Part shown: piece by piece, positions 8,408-17,113 of the stretch | Layout of the letters: every line of letters begins with the position of its first letter | How positions within the stretch are numbered: the stretch's first letter is position 1 | Source of the DNA: CAYRVF01 sp964427535 | GTDB lineage: Bacteria > Chloroflexota > Ktedonobacteria > Ktedonobacterales > JADMIN01 | Reading direction: 5' to 3' | NCBI GenBank assembly: GCA_964427535.1 | Contig: CAYRVF010000072.1 | Location: 1 to 29,020 of the forward strand | DNA: 29,020 nucleotides | Position numbers and translations under genes: made by a program | The notes under the pieces: model-generated | Told to the model about the DNA's origin: nothing | Database searches by the model: none | What the model saw: only the letters and a program-made list of their open reading frames with translations

Positions 8408-9458
8408 GCCGTATCCCCTCTCTCATGCGCATGCGATAGCTCAGCTTGACGCCCTCCGGCGAGCGCACTAGCTCGCGCACCAGCCGGATCAGCCCCTGCG
8501 GCAGGAAGATGGTAACCAGGATGATGAGCACCCCCAGCAGCGGGCCGTGAATCGAGGTGAAGGCGATCGAAGTGTACTGGTCGAGATACTCGATGATGAT
8601 CGCGCCCAGCATCGGGCCGAGAATGGTGCCCGCGCCGCCGAGGAAGGTCATGAGCACCATCGCCACCGAGATGTTGACGTCGAAGGCGCCGCCCTCACCC
8701 CGCGGATCGAACGACAACTGCCAGTAGGCGAAGAGCCCACCCGCGAGTGCCGTGGGCAACGCGCTCAGCACGAACGCGCCTACTTTGTACCAATACGTGG
8801 GGATGCCCAGTGCTTCCGCCGCCAGCTCGTTCTCGCGGATGGCGACCAGCGCGTAGCCCATGCGTGAGCGGGTCAGCCAGACGGTGCCGAGCAGCGTCAG
8901 CAGCGAGAGGGCCACGAAGCCGTAGAAGAAGAGGTTGTTCGCGATCTGGTAGTCGAGGCTGGGAGGGGTGAGCGAGATCTCGCCTGCGGTCGCGCCGACG
9001 TTCTTCGACTGGATGAACTGGCCCACCGCCTCGGCCACACCCAGGGTGGCGATGGCGAAGTAGTGGCCGCGCAGCCGCAAGACGGGCAAGCCCAGCAGCA
9101 GCGCGAAGAGCGTGGCGCAGACCACGGCGAGCAGCAGACCCAGCCAGAACGAGAGATTGTGTTGCAGCATAAGCGCGACGGCATACGCGCCGATGCCGAA
9201 GAACACCACGTTGCCGAACGCCGCGTACCCGGCGAAGCCGCCAATAAAGTTCCACGCCTGAGCCAGCACCATGTACATGACGATGAACGTCCAGAGGCTC
9301 AGCGTCGCCTGGCTCCCCGAGAGCGGCACCAGCGTGATGAGCGCCAGTATGCCCAGGCCGATACCCAGCGACCACCGCCACTCGCTGCTCTCAGGCGGAG
9401 CGGATACACCGGTGTCCACCGTCGCAGGATCACGTGTCGGTGTCGTTCCCTGTGCCAT
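8373..9458 (-). CDS. livM: Branched-chain amino acid-type ABC transporter permease LivM
   Basis: A 361-residue membrane permease with roughly ten hydrophobic segments after a hydrophilic N-terminal stretch of about 28 residues. LivM-family landmarks include GFAGYAAFGNVVFFGIGAY, the following VLRLRGHYFAIATLG segment, and FLGGAGTILGPMLGA towards the C terminus. The start has GAGGAGG about 6 nt upstream. It pairs with LivH to form the transmembrane channel and sits 12 nt after livH. Confidence 0.95.
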   Translation of the reverse strand: MAQGTTPTRDPATVDTGVSAPPESSEWRWSLGIGLGILALITLVPLSGSQATLSLWTFIVMYMVLAQAWNFIGGFAGYAAFGNVVFFGIGAYAVALMLQHNLSFWLGLLLAVVCATLFALLLGLPVLRLRGHYFAIATLGVAEAVGQFIQSKNVGATAGEISLTPPSLDYQIANNLFFYGFVALSLLTLLGTVWLTRSRMGYALVAIRENELAAEALGIPTYWYKVGAFVLSALPTALAGGLFAYWQLSFDPRGEGGAFDVNISVAMVLMTFLGGAGTILGPMLGAIIIEYLDQYTSIAFTSIHGPLLGVLIILVTIFLPQGLIRLVRELVRSPEGVKLSYRMRMREGIRRVTRFIASNGV

Positions 9459-9470
9459 ATGCGCCTCCTC

Positions 9471-10337
9471 TTACGAGTAGAAGGGCTTCCCGAGCAAGCC
9501 ATTCGGACGAAGAATTAGCACCAGCACCAGAACGGCGAACGCGATGGCGGTATCCAGGCCGAATCCGACACCCGGCAAGAGCGGCGCGAAGACCTCAGCG
9601 AACGCGAACACCATCCCGCCCGCGAGCGCGGCCCACGGGGTGCCGAGCCCGCCGAGCGCCACGATGACGAAGGCAAAGAGGGTGTACTGACCGGTGAAGA
9701 GCGGGCTGAACTGCAAGATCATCGCCAGCATCGCGCCCGCAGCGCCCGCCAGAGCCGCGCCGATGCCGAAAGTAATCGCGTAGGTGTTCGCCACGCTGAT
9801 GCCCATCAGGCGGGCGGCGTCGCGGTCCATGCCGACCGCGAGAATCGCGTTGCCCAGGCGCGTGCGCGACAGAAACAGGCTCAGCCCGGCGGTGAGCGCG
9901 AGGGCGATCACGGCGACCACGACGTTGAGCACCGGGATGCGCGCACCAGGGATTTCGAGTCCGGCGTTGCCCAGCGGCGAGTTGATGGCGCGGTAGCCCG
10001 CCGTGAAGATCTGCTGCAGCAGGTTGGCGATCACCAGATCCAGCCCAAACGTCAGCATGAACGTGACGAGGAACGGCGCGCGGATCACGCGGTTGATGAC
10101 CACGTATTGGATCACCCAGCCGACGCAGAACAGCACCAGCATGGCGACGAGAATGCACAGAAACGGGTTGAGATGCAGCGTGCTGTATGACCAGAACGCG
10201 ACGTACGAGCCGAGGATGACGAGCGAGCCCTGCGCCAGGTTGACGATGTTCATGATGCCCCAGATCAGCGAGAAGCCCAGGCCGACCGCGGCATAGAAAC
10301 ATCCCAGCAGGAGCCAGTTGATGACGTACTGTGTCAT
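9471..10337 (-). CDS. livH: Branched-chain amino acid-type ABC transporter permease LivH
   Basis: A 288-residue permease with about eight membrane segments. LivH-family features include FSLIWGIMNIVNLAQGS near the N terminus and ALGGLGTPWAALAGGMVF in the second half. The ATG at 10337 has GGAGAG about 7 nt upstream. A longer in-frame start at 10421 would add 28 arginine-rich residues and run into the intercistronic hairpin, so it is rejected. It lies between livK and livM. Confidence 0.95.
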   Translation of the reverse strand: MTQYVINWLLLGCFYAAVGLGFSLIWGIMNIVNLAQGSLVILGSYVAFWSYSTLHLNPFLCILVAMLVLFCVGWVIQYVVINRVIRAPFLVTFMLTFGLDLVIANLLQQIFTAGYRAINSPLGNAGLEIPGARIPVLNVVVAVIALALTAGLSLFLSRTRLGNAILAVGMDRDAARLMGISVANTYAITFGIGAALAGAAGAMLAMILQFSPLFTGQYTLFAFVIVALGGLGTPWAALAGGMVFAFAEVFAPLLPGVGFGLDTAIAFAVLVLVLILRPNGLLGKPFYS

Positions 10338-10376
10338 GGCGACTCTCCGTTGACCGTCCAGCGAGCGCGCGACGCG

Positions 10377-10417
10377 TGTGGCTCCGACGAGAGCGGACCG
10401 CCCACGCGGGAGCCACA
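10377..10417 (-). promoter_or_regulatory. livK-livH intercistronic stem-loop
   Basis: A perfect 9-bp inverted repeat, TGTGGCTCC/GGAGCCACA (10377-10385 with 10409-10417), encloses a smaller GCGG-A-CCGC hairpin. It sits in the 99-bp gap after the binding-protein gene. Such structures often stabilise the upstream mRNA or reduce read-through so that binding protein is made in excess. That role is inferred here. Confidence 0.5.
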
Positions 10418-10436
10418 GCACACTGCCCGGCGACGA

Positions 10437-11702
10437 CTAGCGCTGCCCGAACGGCGGCGTTGGGTACGTCAACGGCGAGTTCGCGACATTGGCAGGGAAC
10501 ACCGTGTTGAGCTTCCCATGTTGAATCTGGGTCGTCACCATCGGCTTCGTGTTGTTCTCGCCATTCGCGCTGAACTTGATCTCGCCGTAGAAGGTCGTCA
10601 CGTCGAGCTTGGCGAGCGCGTCGCGCACCTTCTGCGGGTCAACCGAGCCTGCCTGCTGGATGGCGTACTGCAGCGCCAGGCCGCATGCCGCCGACTCAGC
10701 CGCCTGGTACGATGGCGCCTGATGATAGGCGGCCTGGTAGAGGTCATTGAACTTCTGCGCCGTGCCGAAGACATCTTGCCCCTGATACTTCACCTGCGGC
10801 GTCCACTGCGAGCTGCTGAGCACGTCGTTGGCGTCGCCGCCGAGGGTCGTGATGTAGTCTGGCAGGCCCGGCCCGACGGTGAATGCCCACAGCTTGGGAT
10901 TGATGCCGAGCTGCTTGGCCTGCTTCATGGTGGTGACGGCCTCATCCTCATGGCCGGAGCCCAGGATCATGTCGGGCACGCCACCGTTGGCCGACGTCTT
11001 GATCTGCGTCAGGATACCCGTCAGATCGGTCGCCGCGGACGGATACGATTGCGTGTAGACGACGTCCATGCCGTGGTCTTTGGCAAACGAGACCGCGGCC
11101 TTCGCCACTTCGGTCGAGAAGGCGTCGTTGGCGTTGATGATCGCGACCGTCTTCGGCGGATTGGGCACCGAGAGCGCGGCGCGCAGAATCGTGCCTGCGT
11201 ATTCCGGTGTGGGGCTCAGCACGCCGAAGATGTAGGGGTTGTTCTTGGCGAAGATCGACTGGGCGGCGCCGTTGCCCTCCACCATCGGCGTCTTGTACTG
11301 CTCGGCGATGACTTCGTCGGTCAGCGTCGAGGCCGAGCCGTACGGGCCAAGTACAAAGTTCACCTTATCGGAGGTGATGAGCTGGCGGGTGAACTGGGCG
11401 CTCTTCTGTGGGCTGCTGCCGTCATCGTAATACTTGATGCTCACCTTATAGGTCGTGCCACCGGCTTTGATACCGCCATTGGCGTTGACCTGATCGGCCC
11501 AGAGATGATAGCCGTTGAGCGTATCCTGGCCCTCGTGTGAAGTGCTTCCGGTCAGCGAGACGGGGGCGCCGATGACAAGGGTGCTATTCGATGTGGTGCC
11601 CGTGCTGCTGCTCCCACAGCCCGCGAGCGCGACGGTCGCGACCGCGACCGTGGTCAGTAGTGGCAAGAATGCGTGGGTTCTCAGTCGTCGAGACAGCCTC
11701 AC
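10437..11702 (-). CDS. livK: ABC transporter substrate-binding lipoprotein, LivK-like (amino acid/amide family)
   Basis: A 421-residue periplasmic-binding-protein-like lipoprotein. The N terminus carries a lipoprotein signal: arginines at 4-9, a hydrophobic stretch, and the lipobox VALAGC with the lipidated Cys at residue 29, followed by a Ser/Thr-rich linker. The mature part has the Peripla_BP_6 pattern (IGAPVSLTGS, GYHLWADQVNANGG, the LGPYGSASTL segment). The start is GTG at 11702 with AGGAGGG about 6 nt upstream. Proteins of this family bind branched-chain amino acids, amides, urea or aromatic acids, so the ligand is open. Confidence 0.93.
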   Translation of the reverse strand: MRLSRRLRTHAFLPLLTTVAVATVALAGCGSSSTGTTSNSTLVIGAPVSLTGSTSHEGQDTLNGYHLWADQVNANGGIKAGGTTYKVSIKYYDDGSSPQKSAQFTRQLITSDKVNFVLGPYGSASTLTDEVIAEQYKTPMVEGNGAAQSIFAKNNPYIFGVLSPTPEYAGTILRAALSVPNPPKTVAIINANDAFSTEVAKAAVSFAKDHGMDVVYTQSYPSAATDLTGILTQIKTSANGGVPDMILGSGHEDEAVTTMKQAKQLGINPKLWAFTVGPGLPDYITTLGGDANDVLSSSQWTPQVKYQGQDVFGTAQKFNDLYQAAYHQAPSYQAAESAACGLALQYAIQQAGSVDPQKVRDALAKLDVTTFYGEIKFSANGENNTKPMVTTQIQHGKLNTVFPANVANSPLTYPTPPFGQR

Positions 11703-11885
11703 TGTGCCCTCCTGTCGTATCTACTGCCGGGGGTTAGCGCGTACGGCGAATGCCTGGCACTCTTCCTGCTCCCTCCTCCCTAGCGGGCGATTCCTGCCCG
11801 CGTGGACTCCCGCATGCACGTCAATCGACACGCGATTGCCTATCGCGCGCCGCTTGCAGGCGTCTTGCTCGAACGAGGCCTGATA

Positions 11886-11923
11886 TGTGTAGGATACGTC
11901 GCACTGCGTCACAGTCTTACACA
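11886..11923 (-). promoter_or_regulatory. Candidate operator/promoter of the liv operon
   Basis: The inverted repeat TGTGTAGGA ... TCTTACACA (11886-11894 with 11915-11923, one mismatch) lies about 185 bp before livK in the 281-bp gap after the fumarase beta gene. Read on the - strand it contains TATCCT, which could be part of a -10 box. Support is the repeat and its position only. Confidence 0.3.
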
Positions 11924-11983
11924 ATGGACGGGAATTGGCTCGCGATTCCTCGCACCTGCTCGTGGTCGATTGGCCTTCTCACC

Positions 11984-12547
11984 TCACTCGTCCGCGCTCA
12001 TGCCCGGAGCGACCTCATCGTAGAGATCACGGCCCGCGGCGTCGTTGATGACCACGACGGGAAACCGTTCGAGCCACAGGCGTTGCACCGCCTCGGCGCC
12101 CAAGTCATCCCAGGCGACCGGCTCGACGCGTCGAATGCGCCGCGCCAGCAGCGCGCCCGCACCGCCGACCGCGCCGAAGTACACGGCAGCGTGATGCGCG
12201 ATGGCGTCTATCACCGGCTGGCCGCGTTTGCCTTTGCCGATCATGCCGTGCAGGCCAAGCGCCAGCAGCTCCGGCGTGTAGGGGTCCATGCGATAGCTGC
12301 TGGTCGGCCCAGCCGAGCCGATGATCTCTCCCGGCCGGGTGGGCGACGGCCCAACGTAGTAGATGACCTCGCCCGCGAGCGAGAACGGCAGCGACTGCCC
12401 AGCGGCGAGCAGATCGTGCATGCGCTGGTGCGCGGCATCGCGTGCCGAGAGCACGGCGCCGGTGAGCAGCACATGGTCGCCCGCGGACAGCATTGAAACG
12501 ATGGAAGGGTCGAGCGGAAGGACGATCTCATGCGCGGGTTGGCTCAT
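11984..12547 (-). CDS. Class I fumarase / tartrate dehydratase beta subunit
   Basis: A 187-residue protein matching the C-terminal (beta) domain of iron-sulfur fumarases and L-tartrate dehydratase TtdB. Landmarks are LTGAVLSARDAAHQRM (28-43), the GPTSSYRMDPYTP segment (80-92), the MIGKGKRG loop (102-109), and DLYDEV at 174-179. It follows the alpha subunit gene by 67 nt and has AGGAGA upstream. The product would form a heteromeric hydro-lyase that interconverts fumarate and malate or a related acid (tartrate, mesaconate). Sequence alone does not separate these. Confidence 0.93.
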   Translation of the reverse strand: MSQPAHEIVLPLDPSIVSMLSAGDHVLLTGAVLSARDAAHQRMHDLLAAGQSLPFSLAGEVIYYVGPSPTRPGEIIGSAGPTSSYRMDPYTPELLALGLHGMIGKGKRGQPVIDAIAHHAAVYFGAVGGAGALLARRIRRVEPVAWDDLGAEAVQRLWLERFPVVVINDAAGRDLYDEVAPGMSADE

Positions 12548-12614
12548 CGGTGATGGTCTCCTGCCGGAGCGCTGCGCGTGGCCCGCTCGCCAGACACAGC
12601 GCCGTCCTGAGGGA

Positions 12615-13457
12615 TCAGAGGTCGAACCCGACGTGACGGGTGGAGTGGCAACTCATGTTGACGGCCACTGGCAAGCTCGCGATGTGGGTGGGATAGGCTT
12701 TGATGTGCATGCCCAGCAGTGTGGTCCGTCCGCCAAAGCCCTGTGGCCCGATGCCCATCTCGTTGATCTGTTCGGTGAGCCGGTCTTCCATCTCGGCTAG
12801 CGTGGGATCAGGGTTCGGCTCATCGAGCGGCATCAGAAGCGCCTCTTTGGCAAGCTCGGCGACCTTCTCGAAGTCGCCACCGATGCCGACGCCGATGATA
12901 AACGGCGGGCAGCCCTGCGGCCCAGCGGCGCGGGCCGTCTCGACGATGACCCGCTCGACGCCTGCCTGCCCGTCGGCGGGTTTGAGCATCGCCAGTCGGC
13001 TGCGGTTCTCGGCACCGAAGCCTTTTGGCAGCACGTCCACATGCACCCGATCGCCCAGCACTAGCCGGTAGTGGATGACGGCTGGCGCGTTGTCGCGTGT
13101 GTTGCGTCGTCGTAGCGGATGCTCCACGACGGACATACGTAAGTAGCCCTCGGCGTATCCCTGACGCACACCGTCGTTGATGGCATCCTCCACCGAGCCA
13201 TCGACCCAGTGGATGTCTTGTCCGTAGGTGAGGTAGACGACGACCATGCCGGTATCCTGGCACATGGGGATGCGCTCGGTGCGAGCGATGGAGGCATTCT
13301 CGAGCAGGTCGCCGATTACACCACGCGCAATGGGGGAGCTTTCTCGCGCGCTGCCCGCCTGTAGTGCGGCCTCGATATCAGAGGTCATCACGGTGTTGGC
13401 TTCGATGACCTTCTGCTTAATGTGCGCAGTGAGCAGGTGAACCGAGAGTGTTCGCAC
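12615..13457 (-). CDS. Class I fumarase / tartrate dehydratase alpha subunit (4Fe-4S)
   Basis: A 280-residue alpha subunit of a two-component iron-sulfur hydro-lyase. Three Cys fit the 4Fe-4S ligands of class I fumarases: Cys66 in MCQDTG, Cys183 in GCPPF, and Cys270 in NMSCHSTRH. The GIGGDFEKVAELAKEALL and FGGRTTLLGMHIK segments are also typical. The GTG start at 13457 has AGGAGG about 7 nt upstream. Fumarase, tartrate dehydratase and mesaconase activities all occur in this family. The nearby MaoC and CaiB genes make a C4-C5 diacid route plausible. Confidence 0.93.
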   Translation of the reverse strand: MRTLSVHLLTAHIKQKVIEANTVMTSDIEAALQAGSARESSPIARGVIGDLLENASIARTERIPMCQDTGMVVVYLTYGQDIHWVDGSVEDAINDGVRQGYAEGYLRMSVVEHPLRRRNTRDNAPAVIHYRLVLGDRVHVDVLPKGFGAENRSRLAMLKPADGQAGVERVIVETARAAGPQGCPPFIIGVGIGGDFEKVAELAKEALLMPLDEPNPDPTLAEMEDRLTEQINEMGIGPQGFGGRTTLLGMHIKAYPTHIASLPVAVNMSCHSTRHVGFDL

Positions 13458-13969
13458 GACGCGCCTCCTGCGAATTGGCGGTGCGACAACAGTCTATACA
13501 ATATACAATGTCTGCCTGAACCGTGTCTAGCACCTGTTGTGGACTGGCCAGTAGCAGAGGCCTGGAGGGGGTGAGTCCCGCCACCGGCGCCCATCGATGC
13601 CTCTGAACCGACTCGATTTCAGCCGTGGCTGCCTTGAGCACCACCGTCTGTGTTCGCTGCCCCTGACGCCCATTGCTCAACTTCACGCCAGAATGGCCCC
13701 CCGCTCGCGGCCGGTACTGCAGGGAGGATCCGTCGGTTCGCCAGAGACGGCGCGCCAGAGACGGCAACACGCGGCCGTCTGTCTCCGTCCCGCGCGCATC
13801 CAGGAGGAGGCGGCCGACACCTGTCGCGTGCGAGAATGCTCTGCGTGCGAGACTGCTCGCAGGACGCTCCGGACGCGCCGCAGGTGCGGGTGGTGGGCCC
13901 ACCTAGCCGTGCCGCCCATCGAGGTCCATGTTCAAGTGTCCGGAGATCGCGATCGAGAGCGAGAGGAGA
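13458..13969. promoter_or_regulatory. Divergent control region of fumarase and M20 genes
   Basis: This 512-bp gap has no recognisable gene; open frames on both strands are Arg/Ala/Pro-rich without known motifs. On the - strand, a TATAGA box about 16 nt after TTCAGG could be the fumarase promoter. Two head-to-tail copies of TATACAA (13495-13501 and 13502-13508; TTGTATA on the other strand) overlap it and resemble an operator of the GntR/FCD type. This is a weak, position-based call. Confidence 0.3.
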
Positions 13970-15142
13970 ATGCCGCAGGTGGATGCCAAGACCGCCGCAC
14001 AGCACGAGGTGCACGCCAATCAGGACCGCCTGACCGACCTCAGTCACCGCATTCATGCGCAGCCCGAGCTGGCCTTCGAGGAAGCGCACGCGGCGGCCTG
14101 GGTCGCGGACGCCCTCGAGACGGCCGGGTTCGCCGTCGAGACCGGCATCTGCGATCTGCCGACCGCGCTGCATGCCCGTGCCGGGTCAGGGCCCTTGCAC
14201 GTCGCCATCTGTGCCGAGTACGACGCCCTGCCCGGGATTGGCCATGCCTGCGGGCACAATCTCATCGCGGCCATGGCGGTGGGTGCCGCCACGGCGGTGG
14301 CGCGCGTGGCCGACGAGGTCGGCCTCACGGTCCATGTGCTGGGGACGCCCGCGGAAGAGGTGGGCGACGCGGGGGGCAAGATCCTCCTGCTGGAGCGGGG
14401 CGCCTTCGACGGCATGCACGCGGCCATGATGGTGCATCCGGTCGCCGACCACGACGAGTGCGCGCCGGCGCTGCTGGCCGCGGCGATGTTCGACGTACGC
14501 TATACCGGCAAGCCCGCCCACCCCGTCGCCTCGCCGGAGCAGGGCATCAATGCGGCCGATGCCCTGCTCGTCGCCCAGGTGGCGATAGGCTTGTTGCGCC
14601 AGCACCTGCAGCGCAGCGATAACGTCCACGGCATTACCACCAAGGGCGGCGATGCCCCCAACATCATCCCAGCCCTCACCACCGCGCGCTATGTCGTGCG
14701 CGCCGAGTCGCTCGACCGGTTGCAGCAGGAAGTCCTGCCGCGGGTGCGCAACTGTTTCGCGGCCGGCGCCCTCGCCTCCGGCGCGCAGCTGGAGCTGCTG
14801 GGAGGCGAGAAGCCCTACGCCCAGGTGCTGCACAACGCCACCCTCGCCGCGCTCTACCAGCGCAACGCCGAGCAGCTGGGCCGCCGATTCGGGCACAACC
14901 CCGGCGCAGCCTCTACCGACATGGGTAACGTCTCCCTCCGGCTGCCGACGCTGCATCCGTCCATCGGCATTCACTCGCTGCCGGCCGTCAACCACCAGCC
15001 CGAGTTTGCCGCGTATTGTGCGCTGCCAGAGGCCGATCAGGCGCTGCTCGATGGCGCGGTCAGCATGGCGTGGACCTGCATCGACATGGCCAACGACGGA
15101 CACCTGCGCGACCAGTTGATTGCCGGCCAGTTGCGGGGCTGA
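13970..15142 (+). CDS. M20 family metallopeptidase/amidohydrolase (AbgB-like)
   Basis: A 390-residue M20 peptidase of usual length, similar in layout to aminobenzoyl-glutamate/peptidase M20D amidohydrolases. Metal-site landmarks, numbered from this start, are Asp-Ala-Leu-Pro-Gly just before CGHN (Cys94, His96), the Glu pair in GTPAEEVGD (129-130) and His156 in MMVHP. The GKPAHPVASPEQGINAADAL segment belongs to the dimerisation domain. It removes an acyl or amino-acid group from an amide. The ATG at 13970 has GAGAGG just upstream; an in-frame ATG at 13928 (14 extra residues) is possible. It is divergent from the fumarase genes. Confidence 0.9.
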   Translation: MPQVDAKTAAQHEVHANQDRLTDLSHRIHAQPELAFEEAHAAAWVADALETAGFAVETGICDLPTALHARAGSGPLHVAICAEYDALPGIGHACGHNLIAAMAVGAATAVARVADEVGLTVHVLGTPAEEVGDAGGKILLLERGAFDGMHAAMMVHPVADHDECAPALLAAAMFDVRYTGKPAHPVASPEQGINAADALLVAQVAIGLLRQHLQRSDNVHGITTKGGDAPNIIPALTTARYVVRAESLDRLQQEVLPRVRNCFAAGALASGAQLELLGGEKPYAQVLHNATLAALYQRNAEQLGRRFGHNPGAASTDMGNVSLRLPTLHPSIGIHSLPAVNHQPEFAAYCALPEADQALLDGAVSMAWTCIDMANDGHLRDQLIAGQLRG

Positions 15143-15350
15143 AGCGAGCGCCGGGCCGATGTGCTCTGCGGGCGTCCAATGGCGATGCAGGCGCTGATCC
15201 GTCGGCGTGCAGGCGATGCGCCTCCCGCATGACCGCCACCACTCCACGGTAGGAGCGGCAGAGCAGCGCAGGGGGAGTGGGGCGTCGCGGCGTGGGGGTT
15301 CCCTCTGCGTGAGAGGCGTTCTTCGCGAGCAAGGCAGTCCGCGGGGTCTG

Positions 15351-15428
15351 GTGCGCGGCGTGTAGCTCATCGCGAGTGATCTAGACGGGACGCTCGTGGG
15401 TGATGCTCACTCCTCATGCGCCCGAGAC
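15351..15428 (+). pseudogene. N-terminal fragment of a HAD-IIB/Cof-type phosphatase with in-frame stop, cut by a gap
   Basis: Reading from GTG at 15351 gives VRGV, then a TAG (15363-15365), then LIASDLDGTLVGDAHS. The DLDGT motif with preceding hydrophobic strand is the HAD motif I, and LIASDLDGTLVGD is typical of the Cof/sucrose-phosphatase-like N terminus. The stop falls where these proteins usually have Lys or a similar residue (AAG to TAG is one change). The rest is lost in the 100-N gap 10 codons later. It is either a real broken gene or a base error at a contig end. Confidence 0.5.
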
Positions 15429-15528
15429 NNNNNNNNNNNNNNNNNNNNNNNNNNNNNNNNNNNNNNNNNNNNNNNNNNNNNNNNNNNNNNNNNNNNNNNN
15501 NNNNNNNNNNNNNNNNNNNNNNNNNNNN
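15429..15528. other. Assembly gap (100 N)
   Basis: Exactly 100 unknown bases, the usual placeholder for a scaffold gap of unknown length. Genes on either side may not be this close. Confidence 0.99.
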
Positions 15529-15876
15529 GCCGCGACGGCAAATCCGACGGCAGATCCATACCGGCGGATGGCGATCCCTCGTCGGGAGCGGGAAGCGGTG
15601 CGGCATCTGCCCGCACCTGGCGGGCGGCGTATGCCAGGGCGAGGGCCGCCACGCGGTCGGTGCACCGCGCGCCCCGCGTCACAGCAGCGCCAAGAGACGA
15701 GGCCGACGCGGTCGCAGCGCGCACGCTCGCAGGCGCAGATGCCGTGCCGCGGCTCGGAATGCGGCACGGCCATGCCCCATCCGCTCTGCTGATGCGACGT
15801 ACCGCTGCTCCTCCGGTGACGATGCCGTGGTGCCACTCTACTGCTCTCGCCCGCCCACTCACAGCACGGCCGTGCG

Positions 15877-17079
15877 CTACAGCGCGCGGCCGAAGCGCGA
15901 GAGCGGCAGCAGCTTCAGCGCGAGCTGCACCCGAAAACAGAACTCGCCGGAGAGCAACGACCCATCGAGGAGCGTCTCGATGCGGTGGATGCGGTACGAG
16001 AGCGTGTTGGGATGGACGCCCAGCCGCCGGGCGGCGAGCTTGCGGTTCAGTGCCGAGGCGAAGAGCTCGTCTAACGTCTGTGCGAGGTGCGCGTTGCGTG
16101 CACGGTCGCGCTCGATGAGGTTCCCCAGCACTTCCTGGACGAACGCGTCGACAGCATCCCCTTCTTTGAAGAGGTCGAAGAGACGCAGTTCATCATAGCG
16201 ATGGATGAGATCGCCGGGATGCAGAATCGACCCCAGCGCTTGCGCCCGCTGCGCTTCCATCAGGCCCGCGACCAGGCCGCGGACGCCCGCTCGCGGCGTG
16301 CCAATGCCGACGACCAGATGACGGTGGATGTCGCGCTGGCCCGCGACACTGGCACGGATCGTCGCGATCACGTCCTGCACGGCATCCCCGGGAACGGCGA
16401 CCACGAGCCCCGTGCGCATCAGAATCGTCGGCCCTCCGGATGCGACGCGCTCCACCTGTTCACGCACCTGCGCCAGCACGAGATCGGCATGCGAGCGAGC
16501 GGTAGACTGCACGGGCGCGCCTGCCACGACGGCCACGATGTGAGTTCCACAGAGATCGTAGCCGAGCGACTGCGCTTCGTGCTGCACCGCGAGCTCGTCG
16601 TCGAAGTCATTCGAAAACAGGCGCGTGAAGAAGAGCCGGGTCGCCTCCTGACGCGAGCGCGAGAGCCGTTCACGTTCCTCCAGGTAGGCGGTCGCGGCAG
16701 CATTCGTGACACAGTCGGCATATTCGAGCGTGAGCGCGGCGAGCCGGCCAAGGTCGCGCCCATCCGCGTGGTCGAGCAGGCATTCCCACAGCACGCGCAC
16801 ACCGACGTGATAGCTGTGAAATATGGCTTCGAGCGGAACCGCCTGATGCAGCCGTCGCTGGGCAGCAGACTGGAAATCCGCCAGCTCGTCAACGTCTGGT
16901 TTGCGCTCTTCGCTCATCACACGAAAATAGAGCTCGACATTGCGTCGGTTGATCGCCGCGAAATCGCGGTCCATCGCCGCATCGTCGATCGCGCCGTAGG
17001 CCGCTACCTCGCGACGCACCGCTGCGTAGATGCGCCGCGCGTACTCGGCGATCTGGTCTGGAGTGAGCGTAATGTCCAT
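15877..17079 (-). CDS. PucR/CdaR-type helix-turn-helix transcriptional regulator
   Basis: A 400-residue regulator. The N-terminal half is a helical RsbRD/sensory-like region (PLEAIFHSYHVGVRVLWECL around 80), the middle is a GGDEF-like CdaR domain, and the C-terminal 55 residues are the PucR HTH (LNRKLAARRLGVHPNTLSYR followed by HRIETLL). Regulators of this type control purine, allantoin, diacid or amino-acid catabolism. The ATG at 17079 has GAGAGG about 10 nt upstream; a TTG 18 nt earlier would overlap that site. It follows an LLM oxidoreductase gene by 27 nt on the same strand and is divergent from the seven-gene cluster, whose likely regulator it is (inference). Confidence 0.9.
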   Translation of the reverse strand: MDITLTPDQIAEYARRIYAAVRREVAAYGAIDDAAMDRDFAAINRRNVELYFRVMSEERKPDVDELADFQSAAQRRLHQAVPLEAIFHSYHVGVRVLWECLLDHADGRDLGRLAALTLEYADCVTNAAATAYLEERERLSRSRQEATRLFFTRLFSNDFDDELAVQHEAQSLGYDLCGTHIVAVVAGAPVQSTARSHADLVLAQVREQVERVASGGPTILMRTGLVVAVPGDAVQDVIATIRASVAGQRDIHRHLVVGIGTPRAGVRGLVAGLMEAQRAQALGSILHPGDLIHRYDELRLFDLFKEGDAVDAFVQEVLGNLIERDRARNAHLAQTLDELFASALNRKLAARRLGVHPNTLSYRIHRIETLLDGSLLSGEFCFRVQLALKLLPLSRFGRAL

Positions 17080-17087
17080 ATCAGGGC

Positions 17088-17113
17088 AACCTCTCAAGGC
17101 AATCTCTCAAGGC
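17088..17113. repeat. 13-bp tandem duplication across the LLM stop and PucR ribosome-binding site
   Basis: AACCTCTCAAGGC (17088-17100) is followed directly by AATCTCTCAAGGC (17101-17113). On the - strand this duplicates a CCTTGAGAG(A/G)TTG unit. The first unit (transcript order) contains the LLM stop codon and the second carries the regulator's ribosome-binding site. Confidence 0.8.

Larger units (their letters stand above)
15143..15876. other. Gene-poor scaffold junction
   Basis: Apart from the HAD fragment (15351-15428) and the N run, nothing convincing is seen. Bases 15143-15350 lack a supported gene. Bases 15529-15876 have open frames on several frames but only low-complexity Arg/Ala translations. 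A 12-bp palindrome GCACGGCCGTGC (15864-15875) lies right after the PucR-family stop and could aid termination, though it has no T run. Confidence 0.5.

Noticed and set aside
10350..11540. + strand open frame of 396 codons antisense to livK
   Set aside because: LivK on the - strand has a lipoprotein signal and family motifs; the antisense frame has none.
13417..13902. - strand open frame upstream of the fumarase alpha gene, possibly a transposase remnant
   Set aside because: I could not match any transposase motif, and it overlaps the fumarase start; composition is low-complexity.
14186..15370. - strand open frame of 394 codons antisense to the M20 gene
   Set aside because: It mirrors the M20 coding frame and lacks any recognisable domain.
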